DNA of 64,000 bases from Rheinheimera sediminis (GTDB lineage Bacteria > Pseudomonadota > Gammaproteobacteria > Enterobacterales > Alteromonadaceae). The DNA is taken from positions 25,386-89,385 of the forward strand of contig NZ_RZUF01000020.1 of assembly GCF_004005375.1 (NCBI RefSeq), given 5' to 3'. The notes beneath the pieces were generated by a model. It did not search any database. It had not been told where the DNA came from and saw only the letters and a list, made by a program, of their open reading frames with translations. This document shows positions 37,129 to 47,305 of the stretch, one piece after another. The first letter of the stretch is position 1; every line of letters starts with the position of its first letter. The position numbers and the translations under genes were made by a program.

Positions 37129-37173
37129 GGGGTCAGGCCTTGAAAGTTGAATCAACATTCAAGGCCTGACCCC
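37129..37173. repeat. GGGGTCAGGCCTTGAA-type palindromic repeat, copy 2
   Basis: Arms 37129-37149 and 37153-37173 are 21 nt long with one mismatch and a 3-nt centre. The right arm is identical to that of copy 1 (4138-4158). It follows fabF directly. Confidence 0.85.
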
Positions 37174-37304
37174 ATCGTTTCTTTGACCCTTTGATTTCCT
37201 TTCTTTTTTTCCTACTTGTTCTCGTAATTCCTCGCTAGATCTGTTATTAAAAGTAAACACTGGGTAACACCCCCATTTCTTTAACCAACAGAAGCATATA
37301 AACA

Positions 37305-39731
37305 ATGTCCTATAAAAAAAGCTGTGTTGCTCTGGCTCTGATGCTTTGTGCTCAGGTCTCTTTCGCTGATCCCATAGCCCAAACTAAAGGGAAGTTTGAA
37401 GATAAATTTCGTCAATTGGATGAGTCTTTGCCTACCCCTAATATTTACCGCAATGCGGCTGGTGAACCAGGGCAGCAGTACTGGCAGCAGCAGGTCGACT
37501 ATAAGATCAAAGCCAGTCTGGATGAAGAAAAACGCCGTTTGTCCGCGAGTCAAAGCATCAATTACAAAAACAATTCGCCTTACACGCTGAAGTATTTATG
37601 GTTGCAGTTGGATCAGAATATATTTAAGTCAGATTCGATGGCCGAAGTCACCAGCACTTTTGGCGGAGGCTCTAGACCAAGCAATGATCAGCCTGCCAAA
37701 ATTAGCCTGGACGAGTTACGTAATCTGCAGTTTTTAGCTGATCATGAATTAGGCTATCAGCTGGACAACATCAAACTAGCCGACGGAACTGCCCTTAAGT
37801 TTGTTGTTGTGGGCACTCAGATGCGGATTGATTTACCAAAACCACTCAAGCCCAAAGAGTCGCTGCAATTTTCTATGGATTTTGCGTTTAACATCGTCGA
37901 AGAAGACGCTGTATCTGCCCGCTCTGGTTACGAGCATTTTCCTAAAGACGCTCGCAAAGGTGGCAACGATATCTTCTTGTTCGCGCAGTGGTTTCCGCGT
38001 TTAGTGGCGTACACAGATTATGAAGCCTGGACCAATAAAGAATTTTTAGGCTCTGGTGAATTTACCCTGGAGTTTGGTGATTATGAGGTCGAGATGACGG
38101 TACCAGCCGATCATATTGTTTCCTCCACAGGTGATTTGACCAACGCTCCGGAAGTACTGACCAAAGAGCAGCAACAGCGTTTAGAACAAGCTAAAACAGC
38201 GAAACGCCCTGTGTTTATTGTGACTGAACAAGAAGCGCTGGAAAACGAAAAAGATGATACGGATGACAGCAAAACCTGGCGTTTTAAAGCAAATAATGTG
38301 CGTGATTTTGCCTGGGCTTCGTCACGTAAATTTATTTGGGATGCCAAAGGCTATCAACAAGGTGGCGCAGAGCAGCCTTTTGTGATGGCGATGTCGTTTT
38401 ATCCAAAAGAAGGCGGTGATTTATGGAAAAAATACTCCACTGAATCAGTAGTCCACACCCTGGAAGTCTATTCTCGCTTCTCTTTTGATTATCCCTATTC
38501 GGTCGCTCAGTCGGTCAACGGTCCTGTAGGTGGCATGGAATATCCGATGATCACTTTTAACGGCCCTCGCACCGAGTTGCAAAAAGATGGCAGTCGTACT
38601 TATTCGCAGGCAGAAAAACGCTTTTTGATTGGTGTTGTTATCCATGAAATAGGGCATATTTATTTTCCTATGGTGGTGAACTCGGATGAACGCCAGTGGA
38701 CCTGGATGGACGAGGGTTTAAACAGCTTTTTAGATGGTATCGCCGGTCGTGAATGGGACCCACAAATTCCATGGGGGGTTGAAGCTCGCGATATTACTGA
38801 CTACATGAAAAGCGAGCAGCAAGAACCTATCATGACTCAGTCGGACAGCGTGACACGCTTAGGACCTAATGCCTACACCAAACCTGCAGTTGCACTGAAT
38901 ATTCTGCGTGATGTGATTTTAGGCCGTGAGCTGTTTGATTTTGCTTTTAAAGAATACGCCACCCGTTGGAAGTTTAAACGCCCAACGCCCTCAGACTTCT
39001 TCCGCACTATGGAAGAAGCTAGTGGTGTCGATCTGGATTGGTTCTGGCGCGGTTGGTTTTACAGCACAGACCATGTCGATATTTCGCTGGATAAAGTCTA
39101 CAAACTGCAATTGGATACCAAAGACCCAGATATTGACTTCGAGCGTCGCCGTAAAGAAGAGCAAGACAAACCCATGCCCATTTTTGTTGAGCTGAATGAA
39201 GCCGAAGGCAAAACCACCTGGGTTGAGCGCAATAAAGATGTGAGCGATTTTTACGACAAGAACGACAGGTTTACTGTCACCAACAAAGAGCGCAACAGCT
39301 ACCAGCAATTCCTGGCCGATTTAGAGCCATGGGAACGTCAGGTGTTTGAACGCGCTATCGAAGAGAACAAAAACTACTATGTGCTGAATTTCAGTAACTT
39401 AGGTGGTTTAGTTATGCCTATCTTACTGCAGCTGACTTTTGAAGATGACAGTGTGCAAGATTTGTATATTCCGGCTGAAATCTGGCGCAAAACTCCCGAT
39501 GCTGTGAGCAAGCTGATTGTGACAGACAAAGTGCTAAAGCAGGTGGTTGTCGATCCCAAATGGTTAACTGCCGACGTCGATGTGGAAAATAACCATTACC
39601 CACGTCAGATTATTCCATCTCGCATCGAGGCGTTTAAACGGGAGAAAAGCAAAGAGCTGGTGGAACGTGACATTATGCAGGACAGCAAAACCAAGCTGAA
39701 GGATCCCAAGTCTAAGGATAAAAACGATTGA
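37305..39731 (+). CDS. Exported M1-family metallopeptidase
   Basis: An 808-residue protein. It has a signal peptide (ending ...AQVSFADP), an N-terminal beta-sandwich domain, then a thermolysin-like catalytic domain. The zinc site is HEIGH (His447, Glu448, His451) with Glu470 in WMDEGLNSF. The substrate-recognition GxMEN motif of aminopeptidases appears as GGMEYPM, a common variant in the less studied M1 members. The C-terminal tail is Lys/Asp-rich. It is probably a periplasmic aminopeptidase-like enzyme. It overlaps the DUF6702 gene by one base. Confidence 0.9.
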   Translation: MSYKKSCVALALMLCAQVSFADPIAQTKGKFEDKFRQLDESLPTPNIYRNAAGEPGQQYWQQQVDYKIKASLDEEKRRLSASQSINYKNNSPYTLKYLWLQLDQNIFKSDSMAEVTSTFGGGSRPSNDQPAKISLDELRNLQFLADHELGYQLDNIKLADGTALKFVVVGTQMRIDLPKPLKPKESLQFSMDFAFNIVEEDAVSARSGYEHFPKDARKGGNDIFLFAQWFPRLVAYTDYEAWTNKEFLGSGEFTLEFGDYEVEMTVPADHIVSSTGDLTNAPEVLTKEQQQRLEQAKTAKRPVFIVTEQEALENEKDDTDDSKTWRFKANNVRDFAWASSRKFIWDAKGYQQGGAEQPFVMAMSFYPKEGGDLWKKYSTESVVHTLEVYSRFSFDYPYSVAQSVNGPVGGMEYPMITFNGPRTELQKDGSRTYSQAEKRFLIGVVIHEIGHIYFPMVVNSDERQWTWMDEGLNSFLDGIAGREWDPQIPWGVEARDITDYMKSEQQEPIMTQSDSVTRLGPNAYTKPAVALNILRDVILGRELFDFAFKEYATRWKFKRPTPSDFFRTMEEASGVDLDWFWRGWFYSTDHVDISLDKVYKLQLDTKDPDIDFERRRKEEQDKPMPIFVELNEAEGKTTWVERNKDVSDFYDKNDRFTVTNKERNSYQQFLADLEPWERQVFERAIEENKNYYVLNFSNLGGLVMPILLQLTFEDDSVQDLYIPAEIWRKTPDAVSKLIVTDKVLKQVVVDPKWLTADVDVENNHYPRQIIPSRIEAFKREKSKELVERDIMQDSKTKLKDPKSKDKND

Positions 39732-40216
39732 TGCGGCTACTTATAATTCTGTGTTGTGTGATCAGTTTACAGTTGTCAGCACACGAAATGAAATCAGCTG
39801 TGACCAAAGTACTGTTTAATCAACGCACCGGCACTATTGAAATCATGCACAGGTTTTATCTGCATGACGCTGAGCATGCGGTGAAAAAGCTACTGGATAA
39901 ATCGGCTGATTTACTGGCAAAACAGTCCACTCGCGACAGTTTTGCTTTGTATGTCTCCAGCCATTTTCAACTGAGAACTTCAGGGCAGGATCTGAAGCTA
40001 ACGCTGGTAGGGAGTGAGCTGGACGGTCGTTTCTTCTGGGTCTATCAGGAAGTGACCATACCACAACAACTGACACAGCTGGAGTTGCGCCATGATTCAT
40101 TGCAAAGCCTATGGCCGGATCAGGTGAATGTGGTCAATATTGAAGGCCGTGGCAAAGTGAAAACCCTCAAATTCACCCCAGAACAGCAATGGCAGCAGGT
40201 GCAACTGAGTAAATAG
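39731..40216 (+). CDS. DUF6702 family exported protein
   Basis: A 161-residue protein with a signal peptide (LLIILCCVISLQLSAHE) and an all-beta-looking mature part. EMKSAVTKVLFNQRTGTIEI and MHRFYLHDAEHAVKKLL are its recognisable segments. DUF6702 proteins often neighbour M1 peptidases. The TGATG overlap with the M1 gene supports a joint role, perhaps as an accessory subunit. A TTG three bases upstream is in frame but the ATG is preferred. Confidence 0.8.
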   Translation: MRLLIILCCVISLQLSAHEMKSAVTKVLFNQRTGTIEIMHRFYLHDAEHAVKKLLDKSADLLAKQSTRDSFALYVSSHFQLRTSGQDLKLTLVGSELDGRFFWVYQEVTIPQQLTQLELRHDSLQSLWPDQVNVVNIEGRGKVKTLKFTPEQQWQQVQLSK

Positions 40217-40228
40217 CTGCTGGAAATA

Positions 40229-40272
40229 GGGTCAGCTCATAGTGTTAACTGTTAACAATGTGATTTGACCCC
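40229..40272. repeat. GGGTCA...TGACCCC imperfect palindrome
   Basis: Outer arms GGGTCA (40229-40234) and TGACCCC (40266-40272) and inner arms TGTTAAC/GTTAACA pair imperfectly around the centre. It shares terminal bases with the 4107 and 37129 repeats but not the interior, so it may be a related subfamily. Confidence 0.5.
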
Positions 40273-40340
40273 ATTTTTAAAATCATGGATTTCAGGCATA
40301 CTTTCCGCCAGAATTTTTCAGATGGTTTGGACTGGTACTG

Positions 40341-41105
40341 ATGCTTTATCCGCAGGCACCCAACAGCACAGATCGTAGCTTTCACTATGGTGACGGGCTT
40401 TTTACCACAATCAGGGTAAAAGACGGCAAAGTGATGCTGTGGGATTTGCATCTGCAGCGTTTAGTCGAAGGGACTAAACGTTTGCTGATCCACCCTTTTG
40501 ATACAGACGAGCTGACTGCTAAAGTCCAGCAGGCTGTATCTGCGCCGCATCAAGTCATGAAGGTACTCATTAGTCGCGGCATGGCGGGGCGGGGTTATAG
40601 CCCGCAAGGTATAGAATCTCCTTGTTGTTATATCAGTACTGCAGCCTTACCTGATTACCGTGCCTGGCAGCAGCAGGGCATTCGTCTGGACCTGGCGGAT
40701 TTTAAACTGGCGCAGCAACCCGCATTGGCTGGTCTGAAACATAACAACAGGCTGGAACAAGTGCTGATTAAAGCCGAATTAGCTCAGACAGATGCTGATG
40801 AGCTGGTTGTACTGGACCAGAGCGGCGCTGTGATTGAAGTGTCTGCGGCTAATTTGATGTTTTATAAAGAGGGCCTGTGGTTCACTCCTGCGCTCGATCA
40901 GGCTGGGGTGAATGGGGTGATGCGTCAACATCTGATGGCTCATCGAACAATCCGCGAAGGTCAGTTTTGCCTGGATGATCTGCAACAGGCAGAAGCGCTA
41001 TTGATTTGTAATGCCCTGATGGGTGTAGTGCCGGTAAAACAATTTGCTGGTAAAACTAAAAATATTGAACTGGTGCGTCAGTTTATCAGCGGAGTTGAGC
41101 TTTGA
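40341..41105 (+). CDS. pabC: Aminodeoxychorismate lyase
   Basis: A 254-residue fold-type IV PLP enzyme with DRSFHYGDGLFTTI at the start, the PLP Lys in LAGLKHNNRLEQVL (about residue 137) and VIEVSAANLMFY. It converts 4-amino-4-deoxychorismate to 4-aminobenzoate for folate synthesis. Its place between the fab genes and mltG-tmk-holB is the conserved E. coli order, though here the M1/DUF6702 pair is inserted after fabF. It overlaps mltG by four bases. Confidence 0.94.
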   Translation: MLYPQAPNSTDRSFHYGDGLFTTIRVKDGKVMLWDLHLQRLVEGTKRLLIHPFDTDELTAKVQQAVSAPHQVMKVLISRGMAGRGYSPQGIESPCCYISTAALPDYRAWQQQGIRLDLADFKLAQQPALAGLKHNNRLEQVLIKAELAQTDADELVVLDQSGAVIEVSAANLMFYKEGLWFTPALDQAGVNGVMRQHLMAHRTIREGQFCLDDLQQAEALLICNALMGVVPVKQFAGKTKNIELVRQFISGVEL

Positions 41106-42127
41106 TCCGAACTTTTTTTGTAGTGCTGCTGGTTTCACTCGTATGTTTATTTGGCTTAACCAATATGTGGCAACAATACAGCCAAAGTCGCTTAGCTCTG
41201 ACTGATACTTATATCAAAGTAAAAGCGGGCGACAGCGCGATGAAACTTTGCCGACAGTGGCAGCAGCAAGAATTGCTGAGCAGTGCTCAGTGTCGGTGGT
41301 TGTCTATTTATCTGCGTGTACACCCAGAGCTTGCAAAATTACAGCAGGGTGTCTACAGAGTACCAACAGAGCAAAAGTCATTCGCTTTATTACAAATCTT
41401 GCAGTTATTTGCCAGCGGCAAAGTGGCGCAATTTTCCTTTAGCATCAAAGAAGGTGAAACCTTAAGCCAGAGTTTTAAGCGTTTAGCGCAAGCTGAATTT
41501 CTAAAGCATGATTTGACTGATAAAGCTGCATTGGTAGAACTGGCAAAGTGGCCTGATGCCTGGGGCAACAAACCTGGCAACGCCGAAGCGCTATTTTTTG
41601 CTGAAACCTACAATTACACCGCCAACAGCACCAGCACTGAATTATTAAAACGGGCTAACGAGCTTTTGATCCAAAGAGTGCAGCAGGCATGGGACAGTCG
41701 ACAAGCCAATTTACCTTACAAAACTCCCTATGAGTTGCTGATTATGGCTTCTATAATCGAAAAAGAAAGTGGCCATGAGCCTGAAAAAACTTTAGTCAGT
41801 TCGGTGTTTGTGAATCGTTTAGCACTTGGTATGAGATTACAAACAGACCCAACTGTGATCTATGGTTTAGGCGATAGTTTTAATGGCGATATCACAAGGG
41901 CTGATTTACGCAATCCACACCCCTATAATACCTATCAGCATTTTGGTTTACCACCAGGCCCAATAGCAGCACCAAGTGGCAGTTCTATCATAGCTGCAGC
42001 CCAGCCAGCGCAAAGTGACTGGTTGTATTTTGTCTCGAAAGGGGATGGCACGCATCAGTTTTCCCGTACTCTCAAAGAGCATAATGCCGCAGTGCAGCAA
42101 TACATTTTTGGAAAGAAAAAACCATGA
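41102..42127 (+). CDS. mltG: Endolytic peptidoglycan transglycosylase MltG
   Basis: A 341-residue YceG/MltG protein. It has one N-terminal transmembrane helix (residues 3-22), a LysM-like segment ([16 protein letters not shown]) and the catalytic domain with Glu in [12 protein letters not shown], plus [12 protein letters not shown] and [13 protein letters not shown]. It cleaves nascent glycan strands and helps set chain length. It starts with TTG overlapping the pabC stop, so it depends on translational coupling. Confidence 0.95.
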   Translation: MIRTFFVVLLVSLVCLFGLTNMWQQYSQSRLALTDTYIKVKAGDSAMKLCRQWQQQELLSSAQCRWLSIYLRVHPELAKLQQGVYRVPTEQKSFALLQILQLFASGKVAQFSFSIKEGETLSQSFKRLAQAEFLKHDLTDKAALVELAKWPDAWGNKPGNAEALFFAETYNYTANSTSTELLKRANELLIQRVQQAWDSRQANLPYKTPYELLIMASIIEKESGHEPEKTLVSSVFVNRLALGMRLQTDPTVIYGLGDSFNGDITRADLRNPHPYNTYQHFGLPPGPIAAPSGSSIIAAAQPAQSDWLYFVSKGDGTHQFSRTLKEHNAAVQQYIFGKKKP

Positions 42128-42795
42128 CAACTTCAGGTCGTTTTATTGTAGTGGAAGGCCTGGAAGGCGCCGGAAAAACCAGTGCTATCCGAACTATCCA
42201 GCAATGGCTGAACGAACAACAGATTCAATTTATCAGCACCCGAGAGCCTGGCGGCACACCTTTAGCCGAACAGATCCGCACGCTAGTCAAACAAGTGCAG
42301 GATGAAATCGTTGCGCCAGAAACTGAATTATTACTGATGTATGCCTCCCGTGTGCAACTGGTCAAAACTGTGATCCAACCCGCCTTGCAGCAAGGTACAT
42401 GGGTGCTGGGTGACCGTCACGATCTCTCCTCCCGTGCTTATCAGGGGGGAGGCCGTCAACTGGATGAAAGCCTGATCAACAGTATTCGTCAGGTTGTATT
42501 GGGTGATTTAAAGCCGGATTTAACGCTGTATTTAGATATAGACCCGGCTATCGGCTTACAGCGTGCTCAGGCTCGTGGTGAATTGGATCGTATTGAGCTG
42601 GAGCAACTGGCGTTTTTCCAGCGCACCCGGGCTAAGTATCTGCAAATAGCTGCAACTGAAGCCAATATTGTCACCATTGATGCCAGCCAGTCGATGCAGC
42701 AGGTGCAGCAGCAGATCCTGAATGCACTGCAACAGGCCTGGCAAAACGGACCTTTAAACCCTGGTTTAAGCCCGGATCTACAGAGCCATGTCTGA
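42124..42795 (+). CDS. tmk: Thymidylate kinase
   Basis: A 223-residue P-loop kinase with [13 protein letters not shown] (Walker A), the [13 protein letters not shown] substrate loop, [16 protein letters not shown] and the acidic [19 protein letters not shown]. It phosphorylates dTMP to dTDP. It overlaps mltG by four bases and holB by eight. Confidence 0.96.
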   Translation: MTTSGRFIVVEGLEGAGKTSAIRTIQQWLNEQQIQFISTREPGGTPLAEQIRTLVKQVQDEIVAPETELLLMYASRVQLVKTVIQPALQQGTWVLGDRHDLSSRAYQGGGRQLDESLINSIRQVVLGDLKPDLTLYLDIDPAIGLQRAQARGELDRIELEQLAFFQRTRAKYLQIAATEANIVTIDASQSMQQVQQQILNALQQAWQNGPLNPGLSPDLQSHV

Positions 42796-43693
42796 TTTCC
42801 CCTGGCTGGACTCCTACCAATACAAACTGACTGAACTGGCGGCGAAAGGGCAGTTGCATCATGCCTTATTGCTGACAGGCCCTGCAGGTATTGGCAAATT
42901 GGCTCTGGCTAAACGTATAGCGGCCTACTTGCTTTGTAAATCTCCACTGCAACTGAATCCCTGTGGTTTATGTAAAAGTTGCCAGTTGATGGCCTCTGGC
43001 CATCATCCGGATCTGTGGCAATTGCCCACAGAAGGCGGTAGCAGTATTGGCGTGGATCCGATAAGAGCTCTGGGTCAGTTTATGCATGGCGCAGCACAGC
43101 AGGGGGGCGTTAAGCTGGCACTAATTCCGCACGCCGAACTGATGACAGAAGCTGCGGCTAATGCGCTGTTAAAAACGCTGGAAGAGCCGCCACAAAACAG
43201 TTTTTTGCTTTTACAAAGTGCCCATCCGGCGCAGCTGTTACCTACTATTTTAAGTCGTTGTCAAAGCTGGGCTTTAGCTCCTGTTTATGGTGAGCAAATT
43301 GAGCACTGGCTGCAGGAACACAGCAGCAGGCCAGTCCCTGATTTTTTACTGCACTATGTTGGCGGTGCACCCTTATTGGCGCTGAAGTTATTGGAAAACG
43401 ACGAAGCAGCGGCAATTTCTGCGCAATTGGTTATGCTGAAGAAGTTCGTATCAGCTCAATTGGATTTGTACGAGCTGTTGGCTCATTTACCTGATACGGA
43501 ACAACTGCCATCAACTTTATTCTGGTTTGTACGACAGGAGTTATGGCATAAAGGTGCAGATATGCAGCTGAAACATCATCAGTTGCTGATATCTTTGCAG
43601 CAATGGGGGCGTGATCGTCAACTGATCACTGGGCAAAATGCAGTGCTGAACTTGTCTGCTTTATTAGTACAACTCCGTTCAGCCTTGTTGTAA
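42788..43693 (+). CDS. holB: DNA polymerase III subunit delta'
   Basis: A 301-residue AAA+-like clamp-loader subunit with [15 protein letters not shown] and a zinc module ([18 protein letters not shown], with an earlier Cys in LLCKS). [18 protein letters not shown] and [10 protein letters not shown] (sensor 1 and arginine region) follow. It works in loading the sliding clamp. The mltG-tmk-holB order supports the call. Confidence 0.95.
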   Translation: MSDFPWLDSYQYKLTELAAKGQLHHALLLTGPAGIGKLALAKRIAAYLLCKSPLQLNPCGLCKSCQLMASGHHPDLWQLPTEGGSSIGVDPIRALGQFMHGAAQQGGVKLALIPHAELMTEAAANALLKTLEEPPQNSFLLLQSAHPAQLLPTILSRCQSWALAPVYGEQIEHWLQEHSSRPVPDFLLHYVGGAPLLALKLLENDEAAAISAQLVMLKKFVSAQLDLYELLAHLPDTEQLPSTLFWFVRQELWHKGADMQLKHHQLLISLQQWGRDRQLITGQNAVLNLSALLVQLRSALL

Positions 43694-43705
43694 CAGGAGC
43701 AAGCT

Positions 43706-44032
43706 TTGAACGAAATTGCGCTGGATTTTACAGAGTTAAAAGAGTTGTATCGCTGCTATATGCCATTTCTGAAACATGGAGGTTTGTTTGTGCCTGGCTC
43801 CCTAACTTATCGAATTGGGCAGTCAATTTCGTTAACTGTTACTTTGCCTGATGAAAAGCAAGCGGTGCGGGTCATTGGTCAAGTAGTATGGCTAACGCCC
43901 CAAGGAGCACAAAGCGCGACCCCTTCCGGTATTGGCGTAGCCTTTGTTGATGATAAGTTTCAGTTGCAGGAAAAAATTGAAAAATTACTGGGTGCTATGC
44001 TCGACTCCTCCGAGCCTAGATACAGCCTTTAA
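43706..44032 (+). CDS. pilZ: PilZ domain protein
   Basis: A 108-residue single PilZ domain starting from TTG with an AGGAGC ribosome binding site. Visible segments are LFVPGSLTYRIGQSISLTV, VIGQVVWLTPQG and GIGVAFVD. It lacks the RxxxR and DxSxxG c-di-GMP-binding motifs, as in the PilZ protein itself, which acts in type IV pilus biogenesis through PilB and FimX-type partners. Its position between holB and a TatD-family gene matches Pseudomonas-type pilZ. Confidence 0.85.
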   Translation: MNEIALDFTELKELYRCYMPFLKHGGLFVPGSLTYRIGQSISLTVTLPDEKQAVRVIGQVVWLTPQGAQSATPSGIGVAFVDDKFQLQEKIEKLLGAMLDSSEPRYSL

Positions 44033-44089
44033 TCGGCATTATTGACCTGATGTTTTTGTATGTACGCGTTGAATTTTTGGAGATTACTT

Positions 44090-44869
44090 TTGTTTGTTGA
44101 TTCGCATTGCCACCTTGATCGTTTGGAATGGGATAAATTATCCCTGACGTTAGCTGAAGTTTTACAAGGAGCCGCTGCGGCTCAAGTAGAACACATGCTT
44201 TGTGTGTCTGTTAGTCTGAAAGAGTTTCCCGCGATGAAGCAACTAGTCGCTGCTTATCCTCAAGTTTCAGTGTCCTGTGGTGAACATCCATTGCATCAGG
44301 AAGATAGTATAAACATCGAGCTGTTGCGTCGTTATGCTGCTGATCCGGCAGTTGTGGCCGTGGGCGAGACAGGTCTGGATTATTTTTATAGCCCGGATAG
44401 CAAAGCCATTCAACAGGAAGCTTTTGTCGCTCATATTGCAGTAGCTCGTGAATTAAATAAACCTTTAATAGTGCATACCCGCGATGCCAGAGCTGATACC
44501 TTGAATTTATTGCGTTCCGGCGGTGCTGCCGACTGTGGTGGTGTTTTGCATTGTTTTACTGAAGACTGGGACACAGCAAAAGCCGCTTTGGATTTAGGGT
44601 TTTATATTTCGTTATCTGGCATTGTGACTTTTCGCAACGCTGACGAGCTGCGTGCTGTGGCCCGACAAATACCAGCGGATAGACTGCTGATCGAAACCGA
44701 CTCGCCTTATTTAGCCCCTGTACCTTACCGTGGCAAAACCAACCAGCCTGCTTATGTCAGCGCTGTTGCAGCTTGTATCGCAGAGCAACGTAACGTCAGT
44801 ATTGAACAATTAGCGGAACAAACAACAGAAAATTTTTATCATTTATTTCAATCAGTTAACAGGTTTTAG
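44090..44869 (+). CDS. ycfH: TatD-family metal-dependent hydrolase YcfH
   Basis: A 259-residue TIM-barrel metallohydrolase with VDSHCHLDRL, GETGLDYFY, IVHTRDA, LHCFTED and IETDSPYLAPVPYRGK, which supply the metal ligands of TatD enzymes. Family members are nucleases or deoxyribonuclease-like. I place the start at the TTG at 44090 (GGAG 7 nt upstream), because the family begins right at the FVDSHCH segment; the open frame reaches back to 44060. End of the conserved gene block. Confidence 0.9.
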   Translation: MFVDSHCHLDRLEWDKLSLTLAEVLQGAAAAQVEHMLCVSVSLKEFPAMKQLVAAYPQVSVSCGEHPLHQEDSINIELLRRYAADPAVVAVGETGLDYFYSPDSKAIQQEAFVAHIAVARELNKPLIVHTRDARADTLNLLRSGGAADCGGVLHCFTEDWDTAKAALDLGFYISLSGIVTFRNADELRAVARQIPADRLLIETDSPYLAPVPYRGKTNQPAYVSAVAACIAEQRNVSIEQLAEQTTENFYHLFQSVNRF

Positions 44870-44883
44870 TTCGAAGGAAAAGT

Positions 44884-44913
44884 AGCCCAGAATCAAATGA
44901 TTTATTCTGGGCT
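44884..44913 (+). terminator. Hairpin after ycfH
   Basis: A perfect 10-bp stem (44884-44893 with 44904-44913) with a 10-nt loop lies 15 bp after the ycfH stop. It has no long T-tract, so it may be a terminator or a 3'-end stabiliser. Confidence 0.6.
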
Positions 44914-45388
44914 TAGGGGAATGGCTCATCTACATGAGCCGTGCGCTAGAGGGAACCACACAGGGCAAACGGGTTATTCAACTGAGTTGAGTGTAGACAA
45001 TGCCTATGAAATTTTCCTGTATGCCTCTTTGCTTTTAAGTACTTCAATTCGAACCAAAAGACATAACTTATCCTGTGCTTATACCCTGGTTACCCCCAAC
45101 TTATACAGTCTGGCTCAAGCCAGGTAAGACTTTGGCGGCTATAAAATACTCTTGGCACAAAACTGCTATAGAAGCCAAAGTGTTCACAACTGATTAATGT
45201 TAGAAAAAATTAATCTAATAAAAACTGCAAAATCGTCAGCTGAGCTAAAGATTCAGTGGCTGTTTTATCAAATGGGCTATCCGAATGAGTGCAGAAGTTT
45301 TTTGTTTATGCTGACTGTATCTGGGCACATAATCAGAGTTTTGGCGCTGCGGATAGATCCAGCAGCGCCGACTTGAACTGGGTTGGTT
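44914..45388. other. Intergenic region without supported gene
   Basis: This interval holds a palindrome GGCTCAT-CTAC-ATGAGCC (44923-44940) and a GC-rich hairpin (45343-45369: GGCGCTGC with GCAGCGCC) just past the CorC-like gene's stop. A 76-codon open frame at 44897-45127 shows no protein-like features. I see nothing else. Confidence 0.5.
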
Positions 45389-46426
45389 TTATCCTTGCTG
45401 ATTTTTATCGTCGCTAAGCTGCTTTTGTTTATGTTCCCAACGGCGTTTGGCAAAACGGCGCATGTTTGGAATATCGTCGGTTTCATCCATAATAGGCTGA
45501 CCAATAATGGATTCAATCACGTCCTCCATGGTCACCAGGCCCATCCAACTGCCGTATTCGTCATAAACTAATGCCATATGCTGACGTTCACGGATCAACT
45601 GTGACATCAGTTGTTCCACATTCAGCATATCTGAAATCACTTTCACTGGTTTCATAATGTCGGCAGCAGTTTGCTCTTCACTGAATTCCAGCATGTCGTA
45701 GCGAAACACTATACCCAAAGGGGCTTCATCATTATCCAGCACTGGATAACGTGAGAAACGATCTTTCTTGACGCGTTCTACCAAAGAAGACAAGGCTTCA
45801 TCTGGCTTAGCGGATTCACAGACAGTGCGTGGTGTCATGATTTCGCGCACTTTAATGTCGTGTAAATCAAGAATATTAGCTATGACTCGTTGTTCATCTT
45901 CATCAAGTTTGTTGAGCTCACGACCTAATATAGTCAGTGCTTTTATTTCCTGACGTAAATCATGATCATGATGTCCACCTCCAAATAGCTTCATCACCTG
46001 ATCTGACATCCAGATAAAGGGTTTTAGAATAAAAATCATGCCGTTGAGCAGAGTAGGTAACACCGGAGCCAAAGTTGGCCAATAGCGGGCTCCAATGGTT
46101 TTAGGTAATATTTCAGACAACAGCAGTATCAGCAGCGTCATGATAGCTGAGGCAATACCCAAATAACCGTCACCAAAAACTACAGTGACCTGAGCACCCA
46201 CACCAGTGGCTCCCACAGTATGAGCTACTGTGTTTAATGTCAGGATCGCAGCCAAAGGCTGATCAATCTTCTCTTTGAGAGCTTTCAGTTTTTCGTAAAG
46301 CTTGGGCTGAGTCAGTTTTTGCTGGGCAATGTAGCTGGGCGTGATAGAGAGCAACGCTGCTTCAAGGATAGAACAGATAAAAGATACCGAAATTGATAAC
46401 ACCACAAACGCAATTAGTAAACTCAT
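45389..46426 (-). CDS. CNNM/CorC (DUF21-CBS) family membrane protein
   Basis: A 345-residue protein. The N-terminal DUF21 domain has about four hydrophobic segments (residues 2-145: SISVSFICSILEAALLSI, GIASAIMTLLILLLSEILPKTIGA). A CBS pair follows (about 195-310: VREIMTPRTV, FSRYPVLD, MALVYDEYGSWMGLVTMEDV) and a basic tail ends the protein. The family is linked to magnesium/cobalt transport or efflux. It lacks the C-terminal CorC_HlyC domain of longer members. Confidence 0.9.
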   Translation of the reverse strand: MSLLIAFVVLSISVSFICSILEAALLSITPSYIAQQKLTQPKLYEKLKALKEKIDQPLAAILTLNTVAHTVGATGVGAQVTVVFGDGYLGIASAIMTLLILLLSEILPKTIGARYWPTLAPVLPTLLNGMIFILKPFIWMSDQVMKLFGGGHHDHDLRQEIKALTILGRELNKLDEDEQRVIANILDLHDIKVREIMTPRTVCESAKPDEALSSLVERVKKDRFSRYPVLDNDEAPLGIVFRYDMLEFSEEQTAADIMKPVKVISDMLNVEQLMSQLIRERQHMALVYDEYGSWMGLVTMEDVIESIIGQPIMDETDDIPNMRRFAKRRWEHKQKQLSDDKNQQG

Positions 46427-47305
46427 ACGGGTTGATTACAACACTCCATTTTGCTTCGACGCCGATATTCAATCACAGCTGTGTCAGAAAATCGAGGAGA
46501 AAAATCTGTGTAACATTTTTTATTAAACATAGCTTTGTATGCCTTTGGCTTTTTTAAGTCTGAATCACCTATGTAACCTAAGGTTTATAAGTTTGTCAGA
46601 AATCAGCTCAGGCTCGGGGGTCAGGGCGAGAGCGTGATTGTGTTTTTTGTTCAGCCTGTTTGGTGATCGATCTTAATAACAGAAACGGCGAAACTAAACA
46701 CGCCTGTTTCTCTCCAAAAACATACCAATCACGAGTTGGAATTGCTTAAAAAACGTTCGTGATCTTACCCTTGGCTCGGGGTATTCTGAAACTGAAAATA
46801 CAATGTCGTTATATTTAGACTAGAGTGTTGTGAAAGCGAGTAGGCCTTGATTTGAGTCTGGCTGAAACTTTTTTAACCCGAGCTAAATAGCTATCTTGGT
46901 CGCCAATAAATTATTGTTGAATGTATCTTTAATTTTGTTGTGTGGCGGAGCAGTTATCCGAGTGTCTTTAACGGAGCTACTGGTGGTCTTGTCTTTTCTG
47001 GCTATTGGACTCTATGGCTTCAGCATAAGCCTAATGGTTTTGTTTTCCCTTTATGCTGCGTGGTTATACCATTATTGAATTAGGCTATTCCCGTCTTTAA
47101 TAAGTGTGATGTTGGGTCGGTGTTAGCTTATCAATAGTGTAGCCTTGGTTGGCGACGTCAGCTTTTACTTTATTAGTATTCGCCTAAATCATGATAACGG
47201 TATTAGCGGGCTAGTTAACTTTAAGCCTGTGGATGATTGTCAGAGGTGTGAATATTCTGCAGTGGCAAAGCAGCACATAATCTTATACTTGGCTGTAACA
47301 GTTAT
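46427..47305. other. AT-rich intergenic region with no convincing gene
   Basis: Almost 900 bp upstream of the CorC-like gene lack a supported gene. A hairpin with arms AGAAAC-GGCG and CGCC-GTTTCT (46681-46711) is visible. A 60-codon hydrophobic frame at 46896-47078 starts from TTG without a ribosome binding site, and a plus-strand frame at 47145-47597 is antisense to the small gene below. Both are doubtful. The area may be decayed sequence. Confidence 0.4.

Noticed and set aside
44930..44980. Possible group II intron domain V remnant (GAGCCGTGCG...)
   Set aside because: The short match to GAGCCGT is not followed by the complementary strand needed for the domain V hairpin, and no reverse transcriptase gene is near.
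44897..45127. 76-codon frame after ycfH
   Set aside because: It starts inside the terminator-like hairpin and shows no protein-like pattern.
46896..47078. 60-codon hydrophobic frame starting from TTG
   Set aside because: No ribosome binding site, a rare start codon and no recognisable family. The hydrophobicity may come from AT-rich DNA.
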